This document shows, piece by piece, positions 46,224-57,364 of a stretch of DNA of 64,000 nt; position 1 is the stretch's first letter, and each line of letters starts with the position of its first letter. Location: positions 1,550,001 to 1,614,000 of the forward strand of contig NC_089422.1 of assembly GCF_013426205.1 (NCBI RefSeq), given 5' to 3'. The translations under genes and the position numbers were made by a program. This DNA is from Metarhizium brunneum (lineage: Eukaryota; Ascomycota; Sordariomycetes; Hypocreales; Clavicipitaceae). The notes beneath the pieces are model-generated. The model made no database searches. It saw nothing but the letters and a program-made list of their open reading frames with translations, and was not told the origin of the DNA.

Positions 46224-48007
46224 GCCTTGATTACGCGTCAACCCTGCGCGACAAGAGCACCAGGGCTGGGATTCAGCTGATGTGTTCCGCCGCTTGGAAA
46301 GCCGAGAAGAGAAAAATGTACAGGAAAAGAAAGGAGGACAGGAGCCAGCGCCAGTATTGTATCGGTGGTTGTGAAAGGGCGTTGGGCAGTCGGTGTGCGA
46401 CGTCCGGGGTGCCTTGTTCGGAACGGAGGTGGAGATCGTAGAATGGCCCCCAAGGCTTCGGTCACCTGGGGAAGCAGAAGACAGAACCTGCCTGCCTGCG
46501 TACCAACTAGTTGGCTCGTCGGATCACTCCAGATGAGGAGAATCGCCAAGCTTGGGATGGATGAGGCATCCAGAGTTGGGATGAGGCTTTGGACGCGCGA
46601 GGCTGCGGCTGCAGGCGGAGTGGGCCGAGGTGGGTAGGCTGGAGACTCGAGAGAGCCGGTCTGTATTTTGTAAATCAAGGTGCAAGGTCGAATGTTTCAA
46701 TGTTAGTCCGTCTCGTGCTCGTCGATTCTGTCGAAAGTCGCTGCCAGACGTTAAAAGCCAGATGCCAGACGCTGCTCTGTTGCAGAGTCCAAACAGCGCA
46801 ATTTGGCCACGACGTAAAGAAGGCGGGATCAACGATTGATCCACTTGACAGTTGTTGGTGCCAAGGCTTGCCGTGAATAGTCTTTAGGCGCGAAGGGACG
46901 GATGAGATGATGGATACCGGAGAAAATGCGTAGTGATGGACGTGGAAATGGGAATTGGGAGTACGAAGAACCAGAGGCGGACTGGCTGACTGTGGTGGGC
47001 ATTGGCAAAGCTCCAATAGAGACACTGCATCCATCCATGTCTCTCCATGTCCCCCTCCTTAACTTTGAGCCCGAGTATTCACAGAATCACGTCCCACGTA
47101 CCCAGCAGTCAGAAATGAGCGGGAATAATCTCGGCACATCACCACCCTCCATCTACAAAGCATAAACGAACAGAGGTCGACTGACATCTGGTCGTCATGC
47201 GCGCGTGCTCAACCTACAATGGCCTGATCAACTGCACATTTACAATTGCAATATGTATTACCGCTGCGACTACGGCGTGCTTGATTCATCAAAACGTGCA
47301 AGCAGCCCGGCCCCATGGTCATGTCTCGAGCTAGGACGAGTTTCAACAATAAAAAGTTTTTGCCGGTTCCAAAGCATCATGACGTAGACGACAGTTCGTC
47401 GTCACCCTAAAGCTTCCCCTTGGGGTGGGGCAAGAAACCCAACAACATCAGGAGCGCAGCTAGTCCGTCAATGCGTGTATGGGTATATCAAAAGGTATGT
47501 GCTAAATTGTCACTATGCCTATCGGCTTTTTTGTGCCAAATAAGAATGTGCTTTGCAAAGTGCACAGGCTATTAATTTATACACGACGTTGAGGCAATCA
47601 GGTACAGGGTAACCCAATGACCACAAGAGCCAAGCAACCATACCGCGCCCAACATCCAATCCATATACTGGTTAATCCATTTTATGCTTGTCCACCATGC
47701 GCCTATCATACACGAGAGCTCGCTTTGTTTGTGCTTCCCTTGCTTCCCAAACCAAACAGGTATCAAACTCCCCTCCATGCAAAAACCAAACCCATGAGCC
47801 GCCCCGGCTGCAATACAGTATCGTACTTCAGAAGCGTAGTAGCCCTACCCAAAAAATGCCCGTCCTGTCAGTGCCGTACGCGCCGTGCCGCAGTCATTAC
47901 TATAATACACTATACCAAGAAAACCGGTATAAGCCATAGCCATTATGGGGAGTCGGAGGCGCTTTGGCCATACGAAAAAAACCACCACGTCGACCGGCTG
48001 ACCAGAC
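46224..48007. other. intergenic, no gene seen
   Basis: About 1.8 kb between the kinase promoter and the 3' end of SWR1. Frames such as 46238-46678 (-) are Pro/Ser-rich and unsupported. Confidence 0.5.
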
Positions 48008-51000
48008 TCAGCGCTTCCTCGTGTCTCGGCCCTTCTTTTTGTTCTTTTTCATGCCCTTTGGCAGCTCTAGCTTCGTATGTTTCAGCTCCTCCGTCATGAC
48101 CTTGAGCATATATTGATCGATATTGCCCATACTTTCACCGTACGCGTTGTACTCGATTTCGCCTTCACCAATAGGTGTCATTTCCTCCAGGTCCAAGCCG
48201 CTGTCCATCACGGATTTTCCAGCCGGTGTGCCTTGTCGTGTCGTTGATGTACCCGAGGCCGTACCGTTGGTCTTCTCGGTAAAGTCGGCATCGTCGGCCT
48301 GAATCTCTCTTTCGGCCACTCGCGCCGCTGCAACATCTTCTCTATCTTCAGCTTGCTCAAGCGCTCTACCAACAGTTCTCTGGTCTCTGCTTGTATCAGG
48401 ACCGCCTAGGACCCTCTCCAGCGCGGCATCTGCAGCGGCGACGCCTTCACTGGTAAAGTCTACCTTGTCCTCCAACACTTCTCGGACAGAAATCTTGTTG
48501 AAATAGTCTGTAGTGAATTCTCCCTCTTGGATCACCACGTCGTCCAGCATCTGCTTCTGTGAAGCCTTTCGTAAAATGTTTGCTTCAATTGTGTGCTCAC
48601 TGACAAGCCGATAAATGTGTACATCTCGTGTCTGGCCGATGCGATGGCATCGATCCTGACACTGCTTATCCATAGCTGGATTCCAGTCTTGGTCATAAAA
48701 GATGACGGTGTCGGCACCCGTTAAATTGATACCCAGACCGCCTGATCTTGTCGACAAGATAAAGCACAAAATGCGAGGGTCATTGTTGAATCGGTCTGTC
48801 AAGATTTGCCGCTGCTCTACCTTGGTTGCGCCATCGAGACGAAGGTACTTGTGGCCGTGAATATTGAGGAACTGCTCCAAGATATCCAGGACTTTGGTCA
48901 TTTGTGTGAATATCAACGCTCGGTGGCCACCAGCTTGCAGTTTTCGAAGTAATTTATCCAAGACTTGCAGCTTGCCACAGTCGTATTGGAGGAGTCGCTT
49001 GTCCGGAAACTGAATGCTGTGTCTCATACGAGATTCATGCCAAGGGTCACGTGGAGCTTGCTTGGGTAGAAAAGGCGCCCATCGCACAGGAGCCGAGAGT
49101 CTGAGATCTTCATCCGTGAAAGCTTGGACTGCTTTGGGGCCTAACAGTACCTGCTCCAGATCTCGGGTCACAACGGGTGGTGTAACGCACGAGAACTTGG
49201 AAATTGTAGATTTTAGAGTCTCGGCACGTTGATCAAGGGTCGGCGTCAAGGCACGGACGAAGGCGAGGTCACCCTCGAACCAGGACATGATCTTTTGAGG
49301 GATCTTGGGCTTGGGCCGACAAGGGCGCTTGTACGCATTGATCGACACGAGATCAACGACATTCTTGCCATAAACTGGTCGTTGCTGCCGGCGGAGCGCA
49401 TTGAGGTACACGCAATGTTGAAGTTCTTCGAACCGACCCCATCTTGCTCCGCTCTCCAGATACGAAATGCTGGATCCTACCGTGGAGGGATCAATAATTG
49501 TATGTGCGGCCTGAGCCCTGACTTTTTGTGCCTCACGCAAGTCCATCAGTGCTCGATGAGAACTAAGCTGAGCGATTCGATCCGCATTGACGCTGCTTAA
49601 TTTCTCGTGTTGGGTAGGTACGAGATTCAAGAATCCTAAATTGACTGTGTTCATTGGCGCATCCGCCAGAAGTGATCGAACCTTGCGCTCCGTAAAGGTG
49701 TATTCGGCCGGTACCGATTTAGACATGCGGAAAGAGGTCATGATTGGCCGGTCGATAAACAAATCTGGGTGGTTGCAAACCTTGCGTAGCTGCATCAGAC
49801 AGTTGATGATAGACAAATAGTTGCCAGATGACAAAGTCTCTTTGGTATCCGATCTCGAAAGAAACCCGTCATAAAGCTCACGCTGCCGTTTTGATAGGCG
49901 ACAAAACTCAACGTGCTCATATTTGGCTGGCATCTGCTTCTCAACATCTGCTTTGAGACGGCGCAGCAAGTACGGGCGAAGAACTTTGTGAAGTTTGGAA
50001 ATGATTGCTCTCGCCTCTTCATCCATTTGGTCTCTGCCGCTTTCTAAAATTTGGGATTCGGGTTTGTGGAACCAATCCTGAAATTCTTGCAGGTCTGCAA
50101 AGCCACCCACTCCGTTTTCGGCAGGCATGAGGAAGAAGAGAAGTGACCACAATTCTGTAAGGTTGTTTTGTAAAGGCGTACCTGTTAGTAGAAGACGAGC
50201 CTGGGTATTGAAGCCGAGCAATGTCTGCCATCTTTGGGATTTGAAGTTCTTGATATTGTGAGCTTCGTCTAGGACCAAGTAGTGCCATCTTCGACGTTTG
50301 AATACTTGCTGATCCTGGAGTACCAGCTGATATGATGTGATACAGACGTTCCAAACATCATCATTATTCCACCCTTGGCGCTTTCGCTTCCGTTCGTCCT
50401 GGGATCCATAGTAAGCCAAGATTTTGAATCCAGGACACCATTTCTTGAATTCCATCTCCCAGTTCAGCATGACACTGGTGGGCACGATTACCAGGTGGGG
50501 ACCCCAGACTTCGTGGTAACAGGCCAAATGTGCTAAAAGTGCAATAGTTTGGATAGTTTTGCCTAGACCCATTTCGTCTGCGAGGATGCCGTTGGTATTA
50601 TTTGCGTAAAGGCCAGCGAGCCAGTCCAGACCGTCGTGTTGGTATTCACGAAGAGTTCCGCGAAGGAGAAATGGAATGTCGGACTTGTGAGTGGAAGGAG
50701 TGTGAGGGGTTACCGATCGACTCCCTGAAGGTTTTGCGACAGCAAGTTCAGCTGACGAAGCCTCGACTTCAGAGGGTTTTGTGTCCGACGTTGGTGGCGA
50801 CTGGCTACGTCGAGGGCTCGTGGGATTAGTAACTGGTTCTGTTTCTGGGCTTGAGGGTTTACCCAAGTCTGCGGCCTGCGTGGAAACCTGTGGCTGGACA
50901 GCATCCTCGTCATGAGCATCTGCCATTGTCACATCTTCATTTGGTGATCCAGCCTGCATCTCTTGAAGTGGAGGGACCATCTCAGTTGTGTTGCGATCAG

Positions 51001-53203
51001 AAGGTTCAATTTTTGAACCCTCCTGGTCCTGGCTCGCGGCTTTGGAATTTTCAGCATTCGCAGAATCCTCCACCAAAGATACCACTGGGTGATCGTGAGC
51101 ACTAGTGAATGGCTGATAATCTGCGCTCGGCAGAGAAACTAGGGATGCAATCTCGTCAACTTGCTGTTTCAACGTCGGATCATCGCCTTCTGTCGCATCG
51201 CGACCAAGCTCAGGAGAAGCCACGGTGAGATCAGTGCCATCGTCCCTTTGCTCTGTAGCGTCTTGCTTCATCTGCTTGAGTTCTGATTTGCCAAACAAGA
51301 GGCCAAGCAAACCGCCCGCATCCTCGTCGCCTTCTTCCTCGTCGCTTTCATCCTCATCGCCATCATTGTCATCATCGTCACTGCCCACGTCGCTAGAGCC
51401 CAAATCATCATCCATGTCAACTGACTCGTCGCTAGTCTCGCCGCCGACGTCCGTGTCAGCCAAGGCATCGCTTGCTGTGGCATCAATGCTTGACTGCTTG
51501 TCTGACTCCTTGAGATCGGGAAGATTGGCGTACTTTGCCCTTAGCTCCTCCTGCGTGAGACCTTCATCTCCGGTATCCTTTATTCCCCCATCAACGCCTT
51601 CTTCCTCTTCCTCGGATGTTGACATATTATCGCTATCAAGACCGTCCTCATCATCACCATCACTATCGCCAGATGCCATATTCGATTCATCGATGTCATC
51701 ATCGTCCATGGTGCTAAGATCGTCGCTGAGGTCATCGAAACCATCGTCATCACCGGACACTTGTTCGGAGTCCAACCCACGACGTGCCTGCAGTTTTTGT
51801 TCTGAGAGGTTCACTGCCTCATTGAGAGCGGCTTTGACACGTTTCTGCTCCTCCGCCTCCCATTGCTCGAGGCGTCGGCGGTTAACTTGAGCGCGGACAT
51901 TCTCCCAAGTACCTAACATGGCGCGGATGACATATCGATAGTGCCCAATCCATTTTTGTCGTGCCTCCGCTTCAAGTTGTTCTGCTGACTTGGGTTGCCT
52001 ATCTACCCACGCGTCACGGCACGCTTCTGCAAGTTTCTTTGCTATAGCGCGGTGTCTTTGTTGTTCTAGAAGCAGTAGCTTACGGAAATTCGCCATAGCT
52101 TTGATAAGATGATCTTGGCGAGCGTATTGTCTACTAGGTTCCTCTTCCTCTTCGGGAATAAAGGCTGAACAGCGACCGAGTGAGAGGATGCCGCCAGGCT
52201 GAACTTCTTGCTCAATTCGCGTCATCGAAAAAGCGTCTTTCATGGCGGCTTCATCAGTATAGATTGGTCCATCTTCAGACGCAAAGAGCCCTCCATCCTC
52301 TACTGGAATTGTTCCAGCCCGTGCCCAAAAATCTTCGAAGCTGGTGCCAACTTTGGGTCGCTTGCGGACTTGGTCTGCGTGAACCAGCGGTATGAAACCG
52401 GAGCGACCGACTCGCAACTTTATCCGGGGAGATCGTCCGTCACCATCGTGGAATTGGTAGGTTGGGTCATGAGTTGGAGTAGAGAGTTCGTCTTGGGCAT
52501 CGGAAGCATTAGCAGCACGGAAGGCCCGTCGAGTTCTCGTAGATTGTCTGGTAGGATGGGCTGGTGGAGACGGTGAGCGACGCCGAAGAGATCGAGAGGA
52601 GATTCTGGAAGGTGGTGCCTCGGGCTTTCGAGATGTCGATTTGGGCATCCCTAGGAGTTTCTTCTGCGAGCCCACTTTATTGTTAGGTGGTCTGTTGGAC
52701 GTTGCATCTGCTTTTTTTGCTGGCTTTGCAGTACCCTTTGACCCTAACGATTGTCTAGTCAATCTCTTCTTGCCTTGCGGTTGAAGTTCCAGCGGCAGGG
52801 TATTGATTCGACCTGACTTGCGACGACCGTTCTCGGTGAAACTAGTAGGCCCTTCGGCACTAATCCTCTTCCATGGGGGTGATATGGGCTTGAGCTTCTT
52901 TGCCGATGACGGTGTTGGCGGAGGGGTACTGTTATGAGTTCGTCGTCTTTTCGCTGGTCGGCTGTCCTCTTCATCGTGCCCTCCATTGCCATTAACATGC
53001 CGCGGGGGGTGGCCATTTGTGTACGCCGGCGCGTCCGTGTTCGCCAGCACATTCGTGCCGGCTTCATGAGAAACATCTTTCGCCTTGAGACCGGCCGTTA
53101 TCACGTCGCCCTCGTGCAAGTTGTTGGCGTCGGTACCTGTTTCGTGGGCTTGGGGATCCGCGATGGACACGTCGTTGTCGGGAGACGCGGTCTCGGGCAT
53201 CAT
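48008..53203 (-). CDS. SWR1: SWR1 chromatin-remodelling ATPase
   Basis: Catalytic subunit of the SWR1 complex, which exchanges H2A for H2A.Z in nucleosomes. Single exon, 1731 residues. In order: a disordered basic N-terminus; the HSA domain (about residues 360-445, actin/Arp binding); a long acidic Asp/Glu/Ser tract (about 475-640), probably histone-binding; the SNF2 ATPase N-lobe from about 845 with ADEMGLGKT (about 876) and DEAH (about 979); a long insert typical of the INO80/SWR1 subfamily between the lobes; and the C-lobe from about 1420 with QDRCHRIGQTRDVHIYRL (about 1515). The tail ends in a Lys/Arg-rich stretch. The start at 53203 is the first of two adjacent Met codons. The insert plus HSA domain favour SWR1 over INO80. 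Confidence 0.96.
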   Translation of the reverse strand: MMPETASPDNDVSIADPQAHETGTDANNLHEGDVITAGLKAKDVSHEAGTNVLANTDAPAYTNGHPPRHVNGNGGHDEEDSRPAKRRRTHNSTPPPTPSSAKKLKPISPPWKRISAEGPTSFTENGRRKSGRINTLPLELQPQGKKRLTRQSLGSKGTAKPAKKADATSNRPPNNKVGSQKKLLGMPKSTSRKPEAPPSRISSRSLRRRSPSPPAHPTRQSTRTRRAFRAANASDAQDELSTPTHDPTYQFHDGDGRSPRIKLRVGRSGFIPLVHADQVRKRPKVGTSFEDFWARAGTIPVEDGGLFASEDGPIYTDEAAMKDAFSMTRIEQEVQPGGILSLGRCSAFIPEEEEEPSRQYARQDHLIKAMANFRKLLLLEQQRHRAIAKKLAEACRDAWVDRQPKSAEQLEAEARQKWIGHYRYVIRAMLGTWENVRAQVNRRRLEQWEAEEQKRVKAALNEAVNLSEQKLQARRGLDSEQVSGDDDGFDDLSDDLSTMDDDDIDESNMASGDSDGDDEDGLDSDNMSTSEEEEEGVDGGIKDTGDEGLTQEELRAKYANLPDLKESDKQSSIDATASDALADTDVGGETSDESVDMDDDLGSSDVGSDDDDNDGDEDESDEEEGDEDAGGLLGLLFGKSELKQMKQDATEQRDDGTDLTVASPELGRDATEGDDPTLKQQVDEIASLVSLPSADYQPFTSAHDHPVVSLVEDSANAENSKAASQDQEGSKIEPSDRNTTEMVPPLQEMQAGSPNEDVTMADAHDEDAVQPQVSTQAADLGKPSSPETEPVTNPTSPRRSQSPPTSDTKPSEVEASSAELAVAKPSGSRSVTPHTPSTHKSDIPFLLRGTLREYQHDGLDWLAGLYANNTNGILADEMGLGKTIQTIALLAHLACYHEVWGPHLVIVPTSVMLNWEMEFKKWCPGFKILAYYGSQDERKRKRQGWNNDDVWNVCITSYQLVLQDQQVFKRRRWHYLVLDEAHNIKNFKSQRWQTLLGFNTQARLLLTGTPLQNNLTELWSLLFFLMPAENGVGGFADLQEFQDWFHKPESQILESGRDQMDEEARAIISKLHKVLRPYLLRRLKADVEKQMPAKYEHVEFCRLSKRQRELYDGFLSRSDTKETLSSGNYLSIINCLMQLRKVCNHPDLFIDRPIMTSFRMSKSVPAEYTFTERKVRSLLADAPMNTVNLGFLNLVPTQHEKLSSVNADRIAQLSSHRALMDLREAQKVRAQAAHTIIDPSTVGSSISYLESGARWGRFEELQHCVYLNALRRQQRPVYGKNVVDLVSINAYKRPCRPKPKIPQKIMSWFEGDLAFVRALTPTLDQRAETLKSTISKFSCVTPPVVTRDLEQVLLGPKAVQAFTDEDLRLSAPVRWAPFLPKQAPRDPWHESRMRHSIQFPDKRLLQYDCGKLQVLDKLLRKLQAGGHRALIFTQMTKVLDILEQFLNIHGHKYLRLDGATKVEQRQILTDRFNNDPRILCFILSTRSGGLGINLTGADTVIFYDQDWNPAMDKQCQDRCHRIGQTRDVHIYRLVSEHTIEANILRKASQKQMLDDVVIQEGEFTTDYFNKISVREVLEDKVDFTSEGVAAADAALERVLGGPDTSRDQRTVGRALEQAEDREDVAAARVAEREIQADDADFTEKTNGTASGTSTTRQGTPAGKSVMDSGLDLEEMTPIGEGEIEYNAYGESMGNIDQYMLKVMTEELKHTKLELPKGMKKNKKKGRDTRKR

Positions 53204-53789
53204 AGCAATGTGGAGCCTGGAGACGCAGTGGGCGTGATCTCGTTGAGGCGAGCATTTGCAGAGTAGAAAATATGGTCTAGAGATTTGTCGCGTCTCAACA
53301 AATATTCATACAAAACTTGAACATGATCAGAGGCCTGTGGCGTGCGTTGTGGCAGAAAATGTAAGCTAATGCCGCCTGTCAAGCAAAACTTTTGGGAATG
53401 GAGAGAAAATGGAGACCTGGATGACATGCCCTTGTGTTGTGTTCTGTGCTGACTGTGCTTTCTCGAGGCTTCCTTTTCCCCCGTGCTCGCCAGGGTGGAG
53501 ACTCACTTCAGAGAAATGGCCCGTTGCCATTGGTGGCCGCAGATTGGACGATGGTTATAGGTGGATGCCCCAGGCAGCAACAGGCAACGAGCTGCGATCC
53601 AATTCCAGCGCGAACAGTTGGATCCGAAAGCAACTTGCAGAGACACCACGTCATAAACGAGCAATTGGGCGCCAACGACGCCATCAACCGGCTCAAGGTA
53701 CGACGAAAAATTGATTAGTACCCGTGAGAATATGTGCCGTTGGCATGTGACCTTCCCCAGACAATTACCGCTGACTGCTTCTCCAACAG
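53204..53789. other. shared upstream region of SWR1 and NDUFB8
   Basis: About 0.6 kb between divergent genes. A probable 5'-UTR intron of the NDUFB8 transcript may run from about 53699 (gtacgacg) to 53789 (ccaacag), ending directly before the ATG. Confidence 0.45.
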
Positions 53790-54469
53790 ATGCCTTTTCA
53801 ACGACTTGTGCGGTCATCCGCAGTCCGCTCCAGCCTTGCGGCCACTCGATGTTTGCCAGTGGCTCAGCGACGAGGATTCTTGCCTGCTTCTCTGTCTGAC
53901 CGCAAGGTTTTCGATGCCAAATACCCCGACCGCCAGACGATGTCTGAGGCCGAGGACCCTGGCATGGTTCGTCCAGGCCCCCATCGCGCAAGACCATATT
54001 CTGTCTACGATGATAGCATGTGACTGATGAATCGAATTTGAGTAGAATGGCGGCTACATCAACCCTCCTAGAATCAAGCGACAGTTCCGTGACCCGTACG
54101 CCACCTGGTGGGACCCCCAGGAACGACGAAATTTCGGCGAACCTATCCACGAGGACAACGATGTCCTCGGTATATTCTCACCCTATGAGTACACCTGGAC
54201 CAAGCCGGGCCCTGGCTTGATCATGATTGGCAGTTTTGTTGCTGTGTTTCTGGGCCTTTCAGGTCTAGTCTATCTGAAGTATCCTGATCAGCCCACATAC
54301 CCTCGAGAATTTGAAGCCGGATTGGAACGAGAACTGGGCGGACCTGGAGCTGTAAGGGTAAGTGAAATAACGTGTTTTGTTGGAGGATAATGGGAATTGG
54401 GATAACACGATGGCTAATGCAATGTATTTCTATTTCCAGGCACGAAGGGAAGGTGACGAGGACCCTTGA
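53790..54469 (+). CDS. NDUFB8: mitochondrial complex I subunit NDUFB8-type
   Basis: Accessory subunit of NADH:ubiquinone oxidoreductase (inner membrane, membrane arm). Three exons: 53790-53966, 54046-54357 and 54440-54469; total 172 residues. The N-terminus is basic and Ser-rich, like a mitochondrial presequence. The core reads DPGM-NGGYINPPRIKRQFRD across the first intron, then WWDPQERRNFGEPIHEDNDV and FSPYEYTW, one membrane segment (GLIMIGSFVAVFLGLSGLVYL) and a tail ending RARREGDEDP. The pattern is characteristic of the family. The first donor is gttcgt, which is weak, but it is the only site that joins the conserved segments in phase. Confidence 0.92.
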
Positions 54470-54681
54470 AGACCCTTGAGGACCATGGGGATAGTCGAGA
54501 AGTGGACTTGTACATATACTAGGTGCGGAATAAAGGGACAATCATAAAAAAACACACTTTCTGCTGGCACTTTAAGTAGTAGTTCGGACACCCAAGATGT
54601 GGCTATGTCTCGACTAGGCGGCCAAACTCGGTAGAATTGTCATTTCCTTTGTTCATGAAGATAACACTGGACAGATAGGCT
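54470..54681. other. intergenic
   Basis: Short gap after NDUFB8; no gene seen. Confidence 0.4.
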
Positions 54682-54911
54682 CTATCCGTCGAATGTCGAA
54701 GAACCGGATTCAGTATTCATGGTATCTGACCAGGCTTGCAGTTGGTGATGGTGAATGCTATCGGCGCGTTGAGCCTCTAGCAAAGCGATGGCTGCAGCCG
54801 ACAACTTTTCACCCTGGTAAGTGGACTTGAGTAAAGATTCCGAGGCGACGGTGGTGTCGGGCCGCGACAGACCCGGGCGACTTCCACAGATGTCATGTTT
54901 ACGATACCTAC
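54682..54911 (-). CDS. probable terminal exon of an unidentified gene
   Basis: A minus-strand open stretch with protein-like composition ending at TAG (54682-54684): ...TTVASESLLKSTYQGEKLSA, then AAIALLEAQRADSIHHHQLQ and a short acidic tail. It is preceded by a good acceptor (ctgcccag before 54911), and a good donor (gtaagc after 54977) joins an upstream stretch in phase. No upstream exon with a start codon could be fixed, so the gene model is incomplete. The Ala-rich helix with HH could be a coiled-coil or MIT-like helix. No family is recognised. A 150-residue antisense frame (54821-55273, +) is the competing reading. Confidence 0.35.
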
Positions 54912-55360
54912 CTGGGCAGGTAGCCTGTTCGCTCGAGTTGGCACATGCATCCCATATTTTTCACATGCTCGCTTACCACTGCTTCTTTGAGCGACCTTGC
55001 GAGGCTGCAATGGCAGGAGCGTGCCTTATTCTTGACATTATCGCCGTTACTTGTATTCGCTTTGTTTCTTTCTACCATAACCACGCCAATAGATTATTTG
55101 CTACTCGTTGGCTTTCTTGTTTTGTTTTGCTCCGTATCTCGATTCTCGGCTTTTCCTTTGGTGGAGAATCCCTTTGTTTGATTACGACAAGAAGCCTGGA
55201 TGCCAACTCCTTCGATCCAACGCTACTACTGTTCTTCGTGTGGCCGTCTCTCGTCGTAGAGACATGGCATTGACGTCATCTCCATTCATCATTTGACTTG
55301 GAGAATACGCCCACCTGCAATCATTGACGAAGCCGCTCCTTTGCCGTATTCAACTTCAAA
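54912..55360. other. unresolved region upstream of the conserved unknown gene
   Basis: May hold the 5' exons of the minus-strand gene just described and the promoter of the gene at 55361. Nothing firm. Confidence 0.35.
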
Positions 55361-57364
55361 ATGCGTTACGAAGATTGGGACATTCTTCTCTTCCCACAAA
55401 ACTGCAAGGTACCAGTCAAGGAGTTCAAAGTGGCTTGCCATGTTGTCCATGATCCAGGTATGGTGCCACGAAGCCCCCTGGGGCGCAAACCTCCGACAAT
55501 GCTAATTTGTGGCTCACAACTCCCTTCAGAATCCCCTCATCTTGGGGGCACGTTCGGCCTGCCAACGGTTTGTTGTTTTGTTCCGAGTCTTCCGACGGGA
55601 ACCCCCTTTCGGGTGTCCATCCACTCCTGGAATGCGCCGGTCGTGAGTAAATTCACCAACTCATACAGCAAATTCCCGGAGAACGTGAAGTTTGAGGCCC
55701 GGCTGTTCATTGACGGAAGACTCGTAGCGTATGTCGCCCCAGGACCTACTCCCAAGCCCTGAGCCTGCATTATGTTGATTGAAATCAGATCTACTGCGCT
55801 CGACAGAGAGAGTCTCTGGCCACATATTGTAGCACACAGTTTTGGTAAGGATGCTTAATTTTGCAAAACTCTTCGCGAACTGACACTTCCAGACTTCTCT
55901 AAAAGTGGCGACCTGGAACCACTCAGCTTCCCTGGGTTTCGAGAAGAGCTGCTCCAGCAAAACTTCTGGAGCCCGGCTGACGATCTTGGCCGTATCAAAT
56001 TAGTGCTGAGCGAAGGATTTCCCCGCGATTCCATTACCACACCATTTGAAAGAGTGAAGAATGTTGTGGCCTTTTCATTCCAGCACGCCCCATTAGGTAC
56101 TTCCGTTGACTGCAGCTTCGTCATGGAGAGTTGAGCCCTGCTAATTAGTATTTCAGAAGTTCTAGAGAGCTCTTCTATTGCTTGGCCGAATCCTTCCATG
56201 TGGCGAAGAGCGCCGTTTGCTGCCTCTATGCAAGTCCCCACGCTTCAACCGGACGACTCCGAGTCCCATGCTCATTCACCTCAACGGCGAGGAAGTAGCT
56301 CCGACAAGTTGAGCTATGCCACGAATTCATTTCAAAGTACTGGAACGAACTCTGTACTTATGCCTGGGGGGCGACGAGTAACACACCCTGTGTACGGACC
56401 ATGCTTTTATCCTACACAAAATGGGTTGGATCCATTTGGCAACGCCGGCTCATATTTCGAATGGCTGAATTGTATGGACATAGGCATGACCGCGGCCGCC
56501 GGGGATAATCACTTCAACCCGAACCACAGCTCTGTTGCACAGAGAAGTACAAGAAGAACTAGCACTGATGTCAGCATGCCAGACTACGTCCCTGCGAAGT
56601 CTGACAGCCAATGTGTGGAACAGCAACTGGCCCCAGAACCTTTTCCCGGTGAGGATGGGAGGCAAAGCGAACAGTCTAAAGCCCCTATCAACGCGCCGTC
56701 CGCCGACGTTGAACACAAGAGAGAGGGTAGGGTATTTAGAGAATATTTCTCAGGATTTTAGATGCGCAGCTTGCTAACTCAACCGCATCTAGGGGCTGCG
56801 TTTCCGGTCCCCACAGATAACACATCCTTTCCGCCTGAACTGGCCGACTCTTTGACGAATTCGTTGTTGAATCAACCATTGCCAATGAATTTGCATCATT
56901 CCGCATTTCACACACCTGCCGCCGAAGTAATATCTCGAAAGGAACACCGCAACCAGCAACATTCTGGCCCTTCTCCAACGACAGCGATGGATGGATCTGT
57001 AGATACCCAAGAACGCCTCGAAACCCGGCATGTGTCGCAGCAACTGTATACTCCGCAGGGACCGAGCATTGCCATTGGAAAGGTGGGCATGGCAGAGAAC
57101 AGCCTCAATCACAGTGATTACTGTGCCTCAGCCATGACCCGCGGCAACGCTTTACAGGCATGTTGTCCTGGTCACAAGCCGTCGAGCGAAGTCCAGGACG
57201 AGGAAGCAAAGCACGGCGGGGGAAAAGGTGCTAAGAGAATGCGGAACTTCATTTCAGTGTCTTCCAGAGCCATAGATGAGGAAGATGAGACACGCAGACT
57301 CAGTCCTCGAGTGCGCTTGACGTCATTTTTGGAGGGTCAAGCCTCAGCTGATACGACACCGTAG
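55361..57364 (+). CDS. conserved fungal protein of unknown function
   Basis: Predicted 589-residue protein. Five exons: 55361-55728, 55789-55844, 55893-56096, 56157-56726 and 56793-57364; all phases fit. The N-terminal half (about 1-230) is compact: it starts MRYEDWDILLFPQNCKVPVK, continues with FRVSIHSW, FEARLFIDGRLV, SLWPHIVAHS, GRIKLVLSEG and FERVKNVVAFSFQHAPL, then SSIAWPNPSMW. This looks like a folded beta-rich domain found in filamentous ascomycetes; I know of no assigned function. The C-terminal half is disordered and Ser/Asn/Pro-rich, with a Lys-rich patch near the end. No signal peptide or membrane segment. The arrangement suggests a nuclear or cytosolic regulatory protein, which is inference. 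Confidence 0.85.

Noticed and set aside
46238..46678. 146-residue minus-strand frame upstream of the kinase
   Set aside because: Pro/Ser/Arg-rich without a domain; lies in the kinase promoter/5' leader.
54821..55273. 150-residue plus-strand frame
   Set aside because: Random-looking hydrophobic/Cys mix with no family; antisense to a more protein-like spliced reading.
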